Source: Kitasatospora albolonga
Lineage (GTDB): Bacteria; Actinomycetota; Actinomycetes; Streptomycetales; Streptomycetaceae
Assembly: GCA_002082585.1 (NCBI GenBank)
Contig: CP020563.1
Location: forward strand, 986,001 to 1,050,000
Reading direction: 5' to 3'
Length of the DNA stretch: 64,000 bases
A program made the translations under genes and the position numbers. Positions 1 through 8,080 of the stretch are shown piece by piece. The notes beneath the pieces are model-generated. The model was given only the letters and a program-made list of their open reading frames with translations, was not told where the DNA came from and did no database searches. Position 1 is the first letter of the stretch. Every line of letters begins with the position of its first letter.

Positions 1-1
1 C

Positions 2-1414
2 TCCCGCGCCGCGCTCATCCAGTCCTTCGGCACCGATCCGCAGACCGTGGTGGAGCACTGCCTGTCGGCGACCAACCTCCGCAAGGCGCGCGACACCCGG
101 CTCACGCTGATCACCGGGGTGTTCGGCTTCCTGTTCCTGCCGGGGATGATCCTCTGGATCATCGCCTTCCGCATCAAGGACGCCCTCGCCAAGTCCAAGG
201 ACGCCGCGTTCCGGGCGGTCGGCACGGTGCTGCTCGCCGCGTTCGGGGTCGGCGCGCTGGTCCTGCTGTGGAAGCTGCCGATGGACGGGTTCCTGAACCT
301 CTACATCCGGTGCTCGATCGTCGCCCCGGTGATCGGCTGGTTCCTCGCGAAGAGGGTCGCGGAGACCTCCGCCCAGGATCTGCGGGCCCGGTGGGAGGGG
401 CTGCTGTCCGGCACCGGGGTGATCGCCAAGATCCCCGAGGCGGTGCCGAAGAACCCCAACGAGACCGCGCGCGAGGCGCTGCGCCAGGGACTGGAGAAGC
501 TCTCGGCGGAGCAGCAGTCCAACGCGGTCTTCTACGCCGGTCCCAAGGGCATCCTCGGCATGGGCACCCGGTGGGGCAGCTGGCAGCTGGCCGAGGAGCT
601 GACGCCGAAGGACCCGACGAAGGAGATCCACCAGTTCCGCAGCTGGGACCTGATCCGGATCATCCACGACCAGCTGAAGATGCTGGAGCGCGGCCCGCTG
701 AACACCGGCGGCTTCCCCAAGCCGTCCGTGAAGCACTGGATCGTCTCCCCCATCGGCGAGGGCGCCGACTCCGTCTCCCGTCCCGACGGGGAGGATGTCG
801 CGACCTTCCAGGTGAAGCCGCACGAGATACAGCGGATCTGCAACCACCAGCAGTTCGGCAGCGGTGACCGGCACTACCTGGGCGTGCAGTTCACGCTCTG
901 GGACGGCCAGCTGGTGATCACCATGATGATCACGGTCACCGTGCTCCACGAGACGCTGCGCATCGAGGTCACCGGCCATGCGCTGGGCCCGGTCCACGGC
1001 CTCTTCTTCGCCAAGCCCGCCGCCCGCACGAAGACGGTCAACAAGACCGTCAAGTTCTGGGAGACCCGGGACATCCAGCTGCCGGTGGTGGAGGCCAGGG
1101 AGGTCGTCCGGCTGGCGCTGCGGGCGCCCTTCACCTGGTATCCGCCGCTGCTGGACTACCTGGGCGGGAAGATCGTGCTGCCGGAACCCTTCGGACTGCG
1201 GCACGCCTGGGCGGCCAAGCCGTGGAACCACCGCTTCATGGCGGACGACGCGATGCGCGCGGCGACCCCGGTGCTGCGGGTGGTGCACTCGGCGGCGATG
1301 CGGGTCCTCGCGGAGAACGGCGTGGACACCGAGCGCTTCGACAACCGCTCGATGATACTGAGCGGCCTCGTCCAGGACCCGTCCCCGCGCAAGGCGGACG
1401 TGTACGACGCGTAG
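2..1414 (+). CDS. Membrane-anchored hypothetical protein, 5' partial
   Basis: I do not recognise a named family. The reading frame is open from base 2, and the first start-like codon (GTG at 47) falls in the middle of coding-like sequence, so the true start probably lies before the window. About 110 residues from the GTG contain three hydrophobic segments (around residues 25-42, 58-76 and 82-100), followed by roughly 350 mostly soluble residues, which would place a large domain next to the membrane. Codon use is typical of the neighbours. A hairpin with a T-rich tail follows immediately, so it is the last gene of its transcript. The coding call is confident; the function is unknown. Confidence 0.75.
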   Translation, partial: SRAALIQSFGTDPQTVVEHCLSATNLRKARDTRLTLITGVFGFLFLPGMILWIIAFRIKDALAKSKDAAFRAVGTVLLAAFGVGALVLLWKLPMDGFLNLYIRCSIVAPVIGWFLAKRVAETSAQDLRARWEGLLSGTGVIAKIPEAVPKNPNETAREALRQGLEKLSAEQQSNAVFYAGPKGILGMGTRWGSWQLAEELTPKDPTKEIHQFRSWDLIRIIHDQLKMLERGPLNTGGFPKPSVKHWIVSPIGEGADSVSRPDGEDVATFQVKPHEIQRICNHQQFGSGDRHYLGVQFTLWDGQLVITMMITVTVLHETLRIEVTGHALGPVHGLFFAKPAARTKTVNKTVKFWETRDIQLPVVEAREVVRLALRAPFTWYPPLLDYLGGKIVLPEPFGLRHAWAAKPWNHRFMADDAMRAATPVLRVVHSAAMRVLAENGVDTERFDNRSMILSGLVQDPSPRKADVYDA

Positions 1415-1433
1415 CGGATGCGCGTACGTACGG

Positions 1434-1472
1434 GAAGGGCCCCGCCGGAACGGATCGGCAGGGCCCTTCTTC
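1434..1472 (+). terminator. Rho-independent-type terminator
   Basis: Inverted repeat of GAAGGGCC..GCCG and CGGC.GGGCCCTTC followed by TTCTTC. It lies 20 bp after the stop of the preceding plus-strand gene and before the convergent HIT gene. Confidence 0.7.
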
Positions 1473-1520
1473 AGGTACGGGACGGTTCGCCCGCCCCTTC
1501 CGGGTGCGTACCCCGTCCGC

Positions 1521-2081
1521 TCAGCCCGTCGGCCAGGCGTCGGCCAGCATCGTGCGGGTGTCGCCCAGCAGCTGCGGCAGCACCTTGGTGTGGCCGATGA
1601 CCGGCATGAAGTTGGTGTCGCCGCCCCAGCGCGGCACCAGGTGCTGGTGCAGGTGGGCGGCGATCCCGGCACCGGCGACCGAGCCCTGGTTCATCCCGAT
1701 GTTGAAGCCGTGCGCCCCGGAGGCGGCGCGCAGGGCCGCCATCGCGCGCTTGGTGAAGTCCGCCAGCTCCGCCGTCTCCGGGCCGTCCAGCTCGGTGTAG
1801 TCGGCCACGTGACGGTAGGGGACGACCATGAGGTGTCCGCCGTTGTACGGGTAGAGGTTCAGCACCGCGTAGACGTGCTCGCCGCGTGCCACCACGAGCC
1901 CGTCCTCGTCGGATTTCGCCGGAATCGAACAGAACGGGCAGCCGTCCTCGGCCCCCGGGCCGCTCGGCTTGTCCTGACCCTGGATGTACGCCATCCGATG
2001 GGGCGTCCACAGACGCTGAAACGCGTCCGGCGTCCCCACGCCGATCTGCTGCTCCGGCTCACTCGTCATGCCGATCAGCAT
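1521..2081 (-). CDS. HIT family hydrolase/phosphorylase
   Basis: Histidine-triad protein of about 186 aa, the family that hydrolyses or phosphorolyses nucleotide-linked substrates such as Ap4A. The catalytic triad is visible as HLHQHLVPRW near residue 146, preceded by an N-terminal CPFC pair (around residues 48-51) that suggests a bound metal, and by the conserved LYPYNGGHLMVVPYRH strand-helix region. The length fits the Ap4A-phosphorylase-like HIT branch. Start: ATG at 2081 or ATG at 2069; neither has a strong ribosome binding site. It runs antisense to the neighbouring potassium channel gene and shares the intergenic region at 2082-2147 with it. The substrate cannot be told from sequence. 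Confidence 0.88.
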   Translation of the reverse strand: MLIGMTSEPEQQIGVGTPDAFQRLWTPHRMAYIQGQDKPSGPGAEDGCPFCSIPAKSDEDGLVVARGEHVYAVLNLYPYNGGHLMVVPYRHVADYTELDGPETAELADFTKRAMAALRAASGAHGFNIGMNQGSVAGAGIAAHLHQHLVPRWGGDTNFMPVIGHTKVLPQLLGDTRTMLADAWPTG

Positions 2082-2147
2082 ATTGCTTCACCCGCGCGGA
2101 GCGTGTCGCCGGGGCCGCACCTCCCGGCCGCCCGCGATGCTGAGGCG

Positions 2148-2825
2148 ATGAGCGACCGAGCCGCCCCCGAGCCACCCGCCCGGCTGACCCGCTGGGAGCA
2201 GCGCACGGAGGTGCCGCTCTTCCTCGCGGGACTGCTCTTTCTCACCGGGTACGCGGTCCGGGTGCTGACCCCGCACGAGGCCGAGCCCTGGAACGACCTC
2301 GCGCTGACCCTCGTCTGGTCGACCTGGCTGCTCTTCCTCGTCGACTACGTGGCGCGGCTGCGGCTCAGCGGTCTGGGCTCGCGTTTCCTGCGGGTCCACT
2401 GGCTCGACACCGTGGTCCTGCTCCTGCCGCTGCTGCGCCCGCTGCGGATGGTGCAGGTCTACCAGGCGGTGCAGCGGCGCCACGACCGGCCCCGGCTGAA
2501 CCTGTACGCGCGCGTGATGGCGTACGCGGGCATCACCGTCGGCCTGCTCGGGCTCGCCGCCTCGCTCGCCGTCTACCACCTGGAGCACCGGGCCCCGGAC
2601 GCCTCGATCCGGACGTTCGGGGACGCGGTGTGGTGGGCGTGCGCGACGCTCACGACGGTCGGTTACGGGGACGCCACCCCGGTCACGTTCTGGGGGCGGG
2701 TGGTCGCGGCGGGGCTGATGGCCTGCGGTCTGGCGCTGCTGGGCGCGGTGACGGGGTCGTTCTCGTCCTGGCTGATCCAGGTGTTCGCGCGGGAGGACGA
2801 GAAACGGCCCCCGGAACGCGGGTAG
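2148..2825 (+). CDS. Voltage-gated-like potassium channel subunit
   Basis: 225-aa membrane protein with hydrophobic helices in a six-TM arrangement. A selectivity filter TLTTVGYGD near residue 170 sits between the last two helices, the signature of K+ channels. The S4-like segment LRPLRMVQVYQAVQRR (around residues 98-113) carries several arginines, as a voltage sensor would, although the spacing is not a classic every-third-residue pattern. No cytoplasmic TrkA/RCK domain follows; the C-terminus is a short charged tail. The ATG at 2148 was chosen because the hydrophobic core starts about 25 residues later; a much longer upstream frame is antisense to the HIT gene. The stop lies inside the terminator stem. 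Confidence 0.85.
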   Translation: MSDRAAPEPPARLTRWEQRTEVPLFLAGLLFLTGYAVRVLTPHEAEPWNDLALTLVWSTWLLFLVDYVARLRLSGLGSRFLRVHWLDTVVLLLPLLRPLRMVQVYQAVQRRHDRPRLNLYARVMAYAGITVGLLGLAASLAVYHLEHRAPDASIRTFGDAVWWACATLTTVGYGDATPVTFWGRVVAAGLMACGLALLGAVTGSFSSWLIQVFAREDEKRPPERG

Positions 2826-2842
2826 CGCTCCGGGGGCCGTTG
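2804..2842. terminator. Bidirectional terminator between K+ channel and thrS
   Basis: Perfect 12-bp arms ACGGCCCCCGGA / TCCGGGGGCCGT (2804-2815 and 2829-2840). The channel stop codon lies in the loop. It sits between two convergent genes, so it probably serves both. Confidence 0.75.
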
Positions 2843-2855
2843 TCCGCCGTACGGA

Positions 2856-4832
2856 TCAGACCTGGACGCGGTCCTCGACGGCCTTGGCGATCTTGGCGAT
2901 GGCCTCGTCGACCGGGATGCCGTTCTCCTGCGAACCGTCGCGGTAGCGGAAGGAGACGGCACCGTTGGCCATGTCCTCGTCACCGGCGATGATCATGAAC
3001 GGGACCTTGTTCTTCTGCTGGTTGCGGATCTTCTTCTGCATCCGGTCCGAGGACGCGTCCACGTCCACCCGCAGCCCCTGCTTGCGCGCCTTGGCGGCGA
3101 ACTCCTGGAGGTAGGGGATGTGGGTGTCACCGATCGGGATGCCGACGGCCTGGACCGGGGCGAGCCAGACCGGGAAGGCGCCCGCGTAGTGCTCGAGGAG
3201 CACGGCGAAGAAGCGCTCGATGGAGCCGAACAGGGCGCGGTGGATCATCACCGGGCGCTGCTTGGAGCCGTCGGGACCGGTGTACTCCAGGTCGAAGCGC
3301 TCCGGCAGGTTGAAGTCGAGCTGCACGGTCGACATCTGCCAGGTCCGGCCGATGGCGTCCTTGCACTGTACGGAGATCTTCGGGCCGTAGAACGCGGCGC
3401 CGCCCGGGTCCGGGACCAGGGGCAGCCCCTGCTTCTCGGCGACCTGGCGGAGCGTCTCGGTGGCCTCTTCCCAGGTGTCGTCCGAGCCGACGTACTTCTC
3501 CGGGTCCTTGGTGGAGAGCTCCAGGTAGAAGTCGGTGAGCCCGTAGTCGCGGAGCAGGTTGAGCACGAAGGTGAGCGTGCGGTCCAGCTCCTCCGCCATC
3601 TGCTCCTTGGTGCAGTAGATGTGCGCGTCGTCCTGCGTGAAGCCGCGCGAACGGGTCAGGCCGTGCACGACGCCCGACTTCTCGTACCGGTACACCGTGC
3701 CGAACTCGAAGAGGCGCAGCGGCAGTTCGCGGTAGGAGCGGCCGCGCGCGTCGAAGATCAGGTTGTGCATCGGGCAGTTCATCGGCTTGAGGTAGTAGTC
3801 CACCCCGTCGTCGAGCTGCATGGGCGGGTACATGCCGTCGGCGTACCAGTCCAGGTGGCCGGACTTCTCGAAGAGCTTGCCCTTGGTGGCGTGCGGGCTG
3901 TAGACGAACTCGTAGCCCTCCTCCTCGTGGCGGCGGCGCGAGTAGTCCTCCATGGCCCGGCGGATGACGCCGCCCTTGGGGTGGAAGACCGCGAGGCCGG
4001 GGCCGATCTCGTCGGGGAAGGAGAAGAGGTCCAGCTCGTTGCCGAGCTTGCGGTGGTCGCGCTTGGCGGCCTCCTCCAGGAACTCCAGGTGCGCCTTCAG
4101 CTCGTCCTTGGTCGGCCAGGCGGTCCCGTAGATACGCTGGAGCATCGGGTTCTTCTCGCTGCCGCGCCAGTACGCCGCCGCGTTCCGCATCAGCTTGAAC
4201 GCCGGGATGAACCGGGTGGTCGGCAGGTGCGGGCCCCGGCAGAGGTCCTTCCAGCACAGCTCACCGGTCTTGGCGTCCAGGTTGTCGTAGATGGTCAGCT
4301 CGCCGCCGCCCACCTCGACGTTCGCGCCGTCGTCCGAGGAGGCGGAGCCCTTGATGCCGATGAGCTCCAGCTTGTACGGCTCGTCCGCGAGCTCCTCGCG
4401 GGCGTCCTCGTCGGAGACCACGCGGCGGGAGAACCTCTGGCCCCGCTTCTGGATCTCCTGCATCTTCTTCTCGATGGCCTTGAGGTCCTCGGGGGTGAAC
4501 GGCTTCTCGACGTCGAAGTCGTAGTAGAAGCCGTCCTTGACCGGCGGGCCGATGCCGAGCTTGGCCTCGGGGAAGAGCTCCTGCACGGCCTGGGCCATGA
4601 CGTGCGCGGTGGAGTGGCGCAGGATGTTCAGGCCGTCCTCGGAGGAGATCTCCACCGGCTCGACGCTCTCGCCGTCCTGGAGCACGTACGAGAGGTCCTT
4701 GAGCTCGCCGCCGACGCGCGCGGCGACGACGGTGCGCTGACCGGGGAAGAGCTCACCGGCGGTCGTGCCCGTCGTCACCACGTGCTCTTCCCGCTCGGAA
4801 TCGCGTTGGATGATCACACGGACGTCTGACAC
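2856..4832 (-). CDS. thrS: Threonyl-tRNA synthetase
   Basis: Charges tRNA-Thr in the cytoplasm. The 658-residue product shows all expected modules in order: N-terminal TGS domain (about 1-70), editing/SAD domain with the [11 protein letters not shown] zinc-binding motif (around 90-100), class II catalytic core with motif 2 around [21 protein letters not shown], motif 3 region [11 protein letters not shown], and a C-terminal anticodon-binding domain. The start is GTG at 4832 (product [12 protein letters not shown]), preceded by AGGAGAG at good spacing; the longer frame to 4880 has no ribosome binding site. The length equals the usual Streptomyces ThrS. No T-box leader was recognised in the 100 bp upstream, so regulation is probably constitutive. 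Confidence 0.97.
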   Translation of the reverse strand: MSDVRVIIQRDSEREEHVVTTGTTAGELFPGQRTVVAARVGGELKDLSYVLQDGESVEPVEISSEDGLNILRHSTAHVMAQAVQELFPEAKLGIGPPVKDGFYYDFDVEKPFTPEDLKAIEKKMQEIQKRGQRFSRRVVSDEDAREELADEPYKLELIGIKGSASSDDGANVEVGGGELTIYDNLDAKTGELCWKDLCRGPHLPTTRFIPAFKLMRNAAAYWRGSEKNPMLQRIYGTAWPTKDELKAHLEFLEEAAKRDHRKLGNELDLFSFPDEIGPGLAVFHPKGGVIRRAMEDYSRRRHEEEGYEFVYSPHATKGKLFEKSGHLDWYADGMYPPMQLDDGVDYYLKPMNCPMHNLIFDARGRSYRELPLRLFEFGTVYRYEKSGVVHGLTRSRGFTQDDAHIYCTKEQMAEELDRTLTFVLNLLRDYGLTDFYLELSTKDPEKYVGSDDTWEEATETLRQVAEKQGLPLVPDPGGAAFYGPKISVQCKDAIGRTWQMSTVQLDFNLPERFDLEYTGPDGSKQRPVMIHRALFGSIERFFAVLLEHYAGAFPVWLAPVQAVGIPIGDTHIPYLQEFAAKARKQGLRVDVDASSDRMQKKIRNQQKNKVPFMIIAGDEDMANGAVSFRYRDGSQENGIPVDEAIAKIAKAVEDRVQV

Positions 4833-4932
4833 CGGTCTCTCCTGACTGAGGGGGATGCCTGCCTTCATCTGGCTAAGCACTACGAATCGTACCGAGCCCT
4901 CAGCCCCCGATGCGAACGCCTTCCGGGCCGGG

Positions 4933-6183
4933 CTACGGCTCCTCCCCCGCGCACGCCTCCTCGAAGAAGTCCACGTTCTCCTGGAGCGACTTCATCAGCC
5001 GGTCCCGCTCCGCCTCGTCGACCTGGACGGGCGCGACCTGCGAGGCCCCGGTGAGCCGCCGGAAGCCGCCCCGCCGCTCAAGGCGCCCTTCCACCCGCAG
5101 CGGCAGCCCCACGAGGTGGGCGTGGCCCGCGATCCGGTACGCCTCCTCGTCCAGCTCCACCCGTACGTGCGCGACCTCCGCCCCCGCCAGCACCCGCAGC
5201 CGTACGATCCCGGGGCCGCGCGGCCCCGCGCGGCGCAGCCGGACCACCGCCCCGGTGATCCGGACGGGGACGGCGGGCTCCTCGCGGAGGTAGCGGGCCC
5301 CGGCCGAGCGCAGGGCGGGGAGGTCGCCCGGGGAGAACTCGACGGGCGCGGGGCGGGCCGGGCAGCCGTCCGGGGTGCCCGCCGCGGGCGCCCACCGCAC
5401 ATCGATCCCGGCCCCCTCGCTGCCGCGTACCAGGGTCACCAGGGCCTCGGTCAGCTCCCGGCTGACGCCCGCCGCCACCGCGCTGTCGAACGCCTCCATG
5501 CCCCCGGTCGCCCGCTGGTAGTCCACGGCCTCGCGGGTGGCGTGCAGGGCGTGGCAGAGCTGTACGGCGACGGCGCGTCCGGAGTCGACGGGGACAAACG
5601 CGGTGAGCAGGCGCCCGCCCGGCGCGGGCCCGATGAGCGTGCCGTCCAGCGCCGCCCGGGCCTTCCTGCGGTGCCGGGCCCCGTGGTACCCGGCCCGGCC
5701 CCGCGCGGCCAGCGCCCCGGCCAGCAGGATCTGCCGGGCCGCCGCGCGCAGCTCCTCCGCCTCGGCCCACCCCGAGGCGCCCGCCGCCCCGGCCGCCGAT
5801 TCGGGGACCTCGCGCCACCAGCGGACCTCGTCGCTGGGGACGGCGAGGGAGACGAGGATGGAGCGGGCGGAGGGGGCGGCGCTGCGGGAGAGCGCGGTGA
5901 GCGCCTCGGCCAGCAGGTCGTCGGTGTCGGGGAAGGCCGCGTTCTCGGGGACCAGCAGGCTGGTGCCCGCGGCCGGTCCGGGCGGGGACCAGCGGCCGTA
6001 CCGCCCGGCCGCTCCGCCGCGCCGCTGCCAGCCGTACCGGTGCAGGAGCGCGGTGAGCACCGCCGGGTCGGGCAGCGGGGTGCCGTCCCCGCCGGGCCCG
6101 GCGTACTCCCCGGGCGCGGCGGGGTGCGACCGGGCGCCGAACAGCTCGGCCGGGCCCGTGGGTTCGTCCATCGACCGGTGCAT
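4933..6183 (-). CDS. Hypothetical protein, coupled to DUF4365 gene
   Basis: A 416-residue soluble protein rich in Ala, Arg and Pro with no motif I can assign. The N-terminal third mixes proline-rich stretches with a segment [22 protein letters not shown]; the C-terminal third ([20 protein letters not shown] onward) alternates beta-strand-like residues and might be an OB-like or SH3-like fold. Its ATG (6183-6181) overlaps the TGA of the upstream DUF4365 gene (TGATG), indicating translational coupling and probable joint function. A second in-frame ATG lies at 6171. Conserved position next to thrS in Streptomyces is recalled, not tested. Confidence 0.75.
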   Translation of the reverse strand: MHRSMDEPTGPAELFGARSHPAAPGEYAGPGGDGTPLPDPAVLTALLHRYGWQRRGGAAGRYGRWSPPGPAAGTSLLVPENAAFPDTDDLLAEALTALSRSAAPSARSILVSLAVPSDEVRWWREVPESAAGAAGASGWAEAEELRAAARQILLAGALAARGRAGYHGARHRRKARAALDGTLIGPAPGGRLLTAFVPVDSGRAVAVQLCHALHATREAVDYQRATGGMEAFDSAVAAGVSRELTEALVTLVRGSEGAGIDVRWAPAAGTPDGCPARPAPVEFSPGDLPALRSAGARYLREEPAVPVRITGAVVRLRRAGPRGPGIVRLRVLAGAEVAHVRVELDEEAYRIAGHAHLVGLPLRVEGRLERRGGFRRLTGASQVAPVQVDEAERDRLMKSLQENVDFFEEACAGEEP

Positions 6184-6776
6184 CAGGGTCTCCCTCCGGC
6201 CCCGACCCGGGCCATGATGTCGCAGAGTGCGCGGTCGTCGAAGATCCGTGAGGTCGGGATGCGCACGGTGGTCCGGTACCGGCCCGTCACCGCGTGGCCG
6301 GCCAGGTTGGTCCAGTAGCAGCAGTGCCGCAGATCGAGGCTGCCGGGCCCGGCGCTCAGCCACTCGTCCTGGCTGCGCGGCACGATCATCACCACGAGGA
6401 TCTTGTGGACCGAGACCGGGGTGCGGGCCAGCTTGACGAGATGGGCGTTGTCGAGCGTAAAAGAGAACGCGCCGCCCGCCGGGTGCGGCGGTATCTGATA
6501 GGTGCACTTGAGCTGCACCTTGATGGTCACTTCGTCGTCGACGGTGTGGGCGGCGGCACCGTGGCTGACGTGCCAGTCGATGCCGTTGTCGGGGAAGGGC
6601 TGGGAGAGCGAGCAGCCCGCCGCCGCCGCGACGGCGTGCAGGTAGCCCACCTGGAGGGTCTCCATACAGGCGGTGGTGGCGAGGGAGCCGCGCAGCGGTG
6701 CGTTCCGCTGCTCCGCCGGACCGAACCCTTCGGCGCGGACGGGCGGGCCCCCCGGGTCGGGCTGCGCGAGCGCCAT
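6183..6776 (-). CDS. DUF4365 domain protein
   Basis: A 197-residue protein whose middle matches the DUF4365 pattern: QVGYLHAVAAAAGCSLSQP, then DNGIDWHVSHG and IKVQLKCTYQIPP, then the WTNLAG region. The D...Q.K arrangement resembles PD-(D/E)XK nuclease-fold cores, and DUF4365 has been grouped with that superfamily, so nucleic-acid or defence-related activity is possible but unproven. It is first in a two-gene unit with the overlapping downstream gene. The promoter would lie in 6777-7031, facing the exonuclease gene. Confidence 0.78.
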   Translation of the reverse strand: MALAQPDPGGPPVRAEGFGPAEQRNAPLRGSLATTACMETLQVGYLHAVAAAAGCSLSQPFPDNGIDWHVSHGAAAHTVDDEVTIKVQLKCTYQIPPHPAGGAFSFTLDNAHLVKLARTPVSVHKILVVMIVPRSQDEWLSAGPGSLDLRHCCYWTNLAGHAVTGRYRTTVRIPTSRIFDDRALCDIMARVGAGGRP

Positions 6777-7031
6777 GGCTCCGTATGCCTTCCGGACGTG
6801 CCGTCAGAAGTTCAGAGGTGATGCCGGGGAGAGTGATGCCGGGGAGACGTGGGAGACGGCGCCGAGAAGACGGACGCCGAAGATGACCGAGGAGCAACTC
6901 CCCTCCCCCTCACCTGTGTTGTCACCGCAGGAGAACGCCCGCAAACGGCGTATCAGGCAAACAGCACGGGTATCACCGATATCGGGCAGAGGAATCACTC
7001 CATCTGCCGTGCAGGTGCGAGGAGTTCGGGG

Positions 7032-7766
7032 ATGATGCACTGGTTCGAAGGGCCACTGGCCGCTTTTGACACGGAGACGACAGGCGTGGACGTCGAGCAG
7101 GACCGGATCGTTTCGGCCGCTCTCGTCGCGCAGGACACGACGGGCGGGCGCGTCCGCACCACCCGCTGGCTGGTCAACCCGGGGATCGCGGTCCCCGCCG
7201 GGGCGACCGAGATCCACGGTCTGACCGACGACCACCTCCAGCGCAACGGCCGTTGGCCCGCGCCGGTGATGGACGAGGTGGCCCGTTCACTGGCCGAGAG
7301 TTGCGCGACCGGCCGCCCGCTGGTCGTGATGAACGCACCGTTCGACCTGACCCTGCTGGACCGCGAGCTGAAGCGGCACCGGGCCTCGTCGCTGGCCGGG
7401 TATCTGGCGGACGTGCCGCTGCGGGTGGTGGACCCCCGGGTGCTGGACAAGCACCTGGACCGCTACCGCAAGGGCCGCCGCACGCTCAAGGATCTGTGCG
7501 AGCTGTACGGGATTCCGCTCGACGGCGCCCACGACGCGGCGGCCGACGCCACGGCCTCGCTGGAGCTGGTGCGCGCGATCTGCCGGCGCTTCTCGTCCCG
7601 GCTGGAGCGGCTCTCACCGGCCGAGCTGCACACCCTCCAGGCCGGCTGGCACGCGGCGCAGGCGCGCGGTCTGGAGGCGTGGTTCGCCCGGAGCGGGACA
7701 CCGGAGGCGGTCGATCAGGCGTGGCCGCTGCGCCCGCGTCCGGAAGTGCCCGCGGCGGCGGCCTGA
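7032..7766 (+). CDS. DnaQ-like 3'-5' exonuclease (DEDDh)
   Basis: About 244 aa. Exo I motif FDTETTG near residue 11, Exo II region VMNAPFDLTLLDREL around residue 95, and Exo III motif HDAAADA around residue 158, which is the DEDDh set of the DNA polymerase III epsilon/RNase T superfamily. There is no polymerase or GIY-YIG domain, so it is a stand-alone nuclease for DNA repair or RNA processing; the substrate is unknown. The start is ATG 7032 or 7035 (two in tandem); the in-frame upstream extension to 6849 looks non-coding. Its 3' end is followed by a tRNA gene on the other strand. Confidence 0.88.
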   Translation: MMHWFEGPLAAFDTETTGVDVEQDRIVSAALVAQDTTGGRVRTTRWLVNPGIAVPAGATEIHGLTDDHLQRNGRWPAPVMDEVARSLAESCATGRPLVVMNAPFDLTLLDRELKRHRASSLAGYLADVPLRVVDPRVLDKHLDRYRKGRRTLKDLCELYGIPLDGAHDAAADATASLELVRAICRRFSSRLERLSPAELHTLQAGWHAAQARGLEAWFARSGTPEAVDQAWPLRPRPEVPAAAA

Positions 7767-7808
7767 ACGGCGCTCCGCGCAACGGCCGGGCAGCGGCCCG
7801 AACATGTG

Positions 7809-7844
7809 AAAGCCGGTCCGCCGTGATGCTGGCGGACCGGCTTT
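7809..7844 (-). terminator. Terminator downstream of tRNA-Val (copy 1)
   Basis: Perfect 14-bp stem AAAGCCGGTCCGCC / GGCGGACCGGCTTT with an 8-nt loop, located 7 bp beyond the 3' end of the minus-strand tRNA. It could also stop readthrough from the convergent exonuclease gene. Confidence 0.8.
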
Positions 7845-7850
7845 CCCCGG

Positions 7851-7922
7851 TGGGCGATACTGGGTTCGAACCAGTGACCTCTTCGGTGTGAACGAAGCGC
7901 TCTCCCACTGAGCTAATCGCCC
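7851..7922 (-). tRNA. tRNA-Val(CAC), copy 1
   Basis: 72-nt cloverleaf on the minus strand: acceptor GGGCGAT pairs with ATCGCCC, D arm AGCTCAGTGGGAGAGC, anticodon stem CTTCG/CGAAG enclosing TTCACAC (anticodon CAC), and T arm with GGTTCGAACC. No 3' CCA is encoded. The sequence is identical to the copy at 10683-10754. Confidence 0.96.
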
Positions 7923-8080
7923 GGGAACGGGTTGAACCATACAGGGCCCGGCGGGCTTCGTTCAAACCGCTTCCGCCGGGGCGGCTCCGGAACGTACACA
8001 GAAGCCGCCCCTCGGGAAACTCAGGAACTGAGTATCCGAGCGCATGTACGGGTCCGAGGGCCGGGGCCACACTCCCGTAC

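Noticed and set aside
3120..4829. 569-codon plus-strand frame inside thrS
   Set aside because: Exact antisense of a confident aminoacyl-tRNA synthetase gene.
4833..4932. T-box leader for thrS
   Set aside because: Only 100 bp upstream, without the conserved T-box sequence or a long leader.
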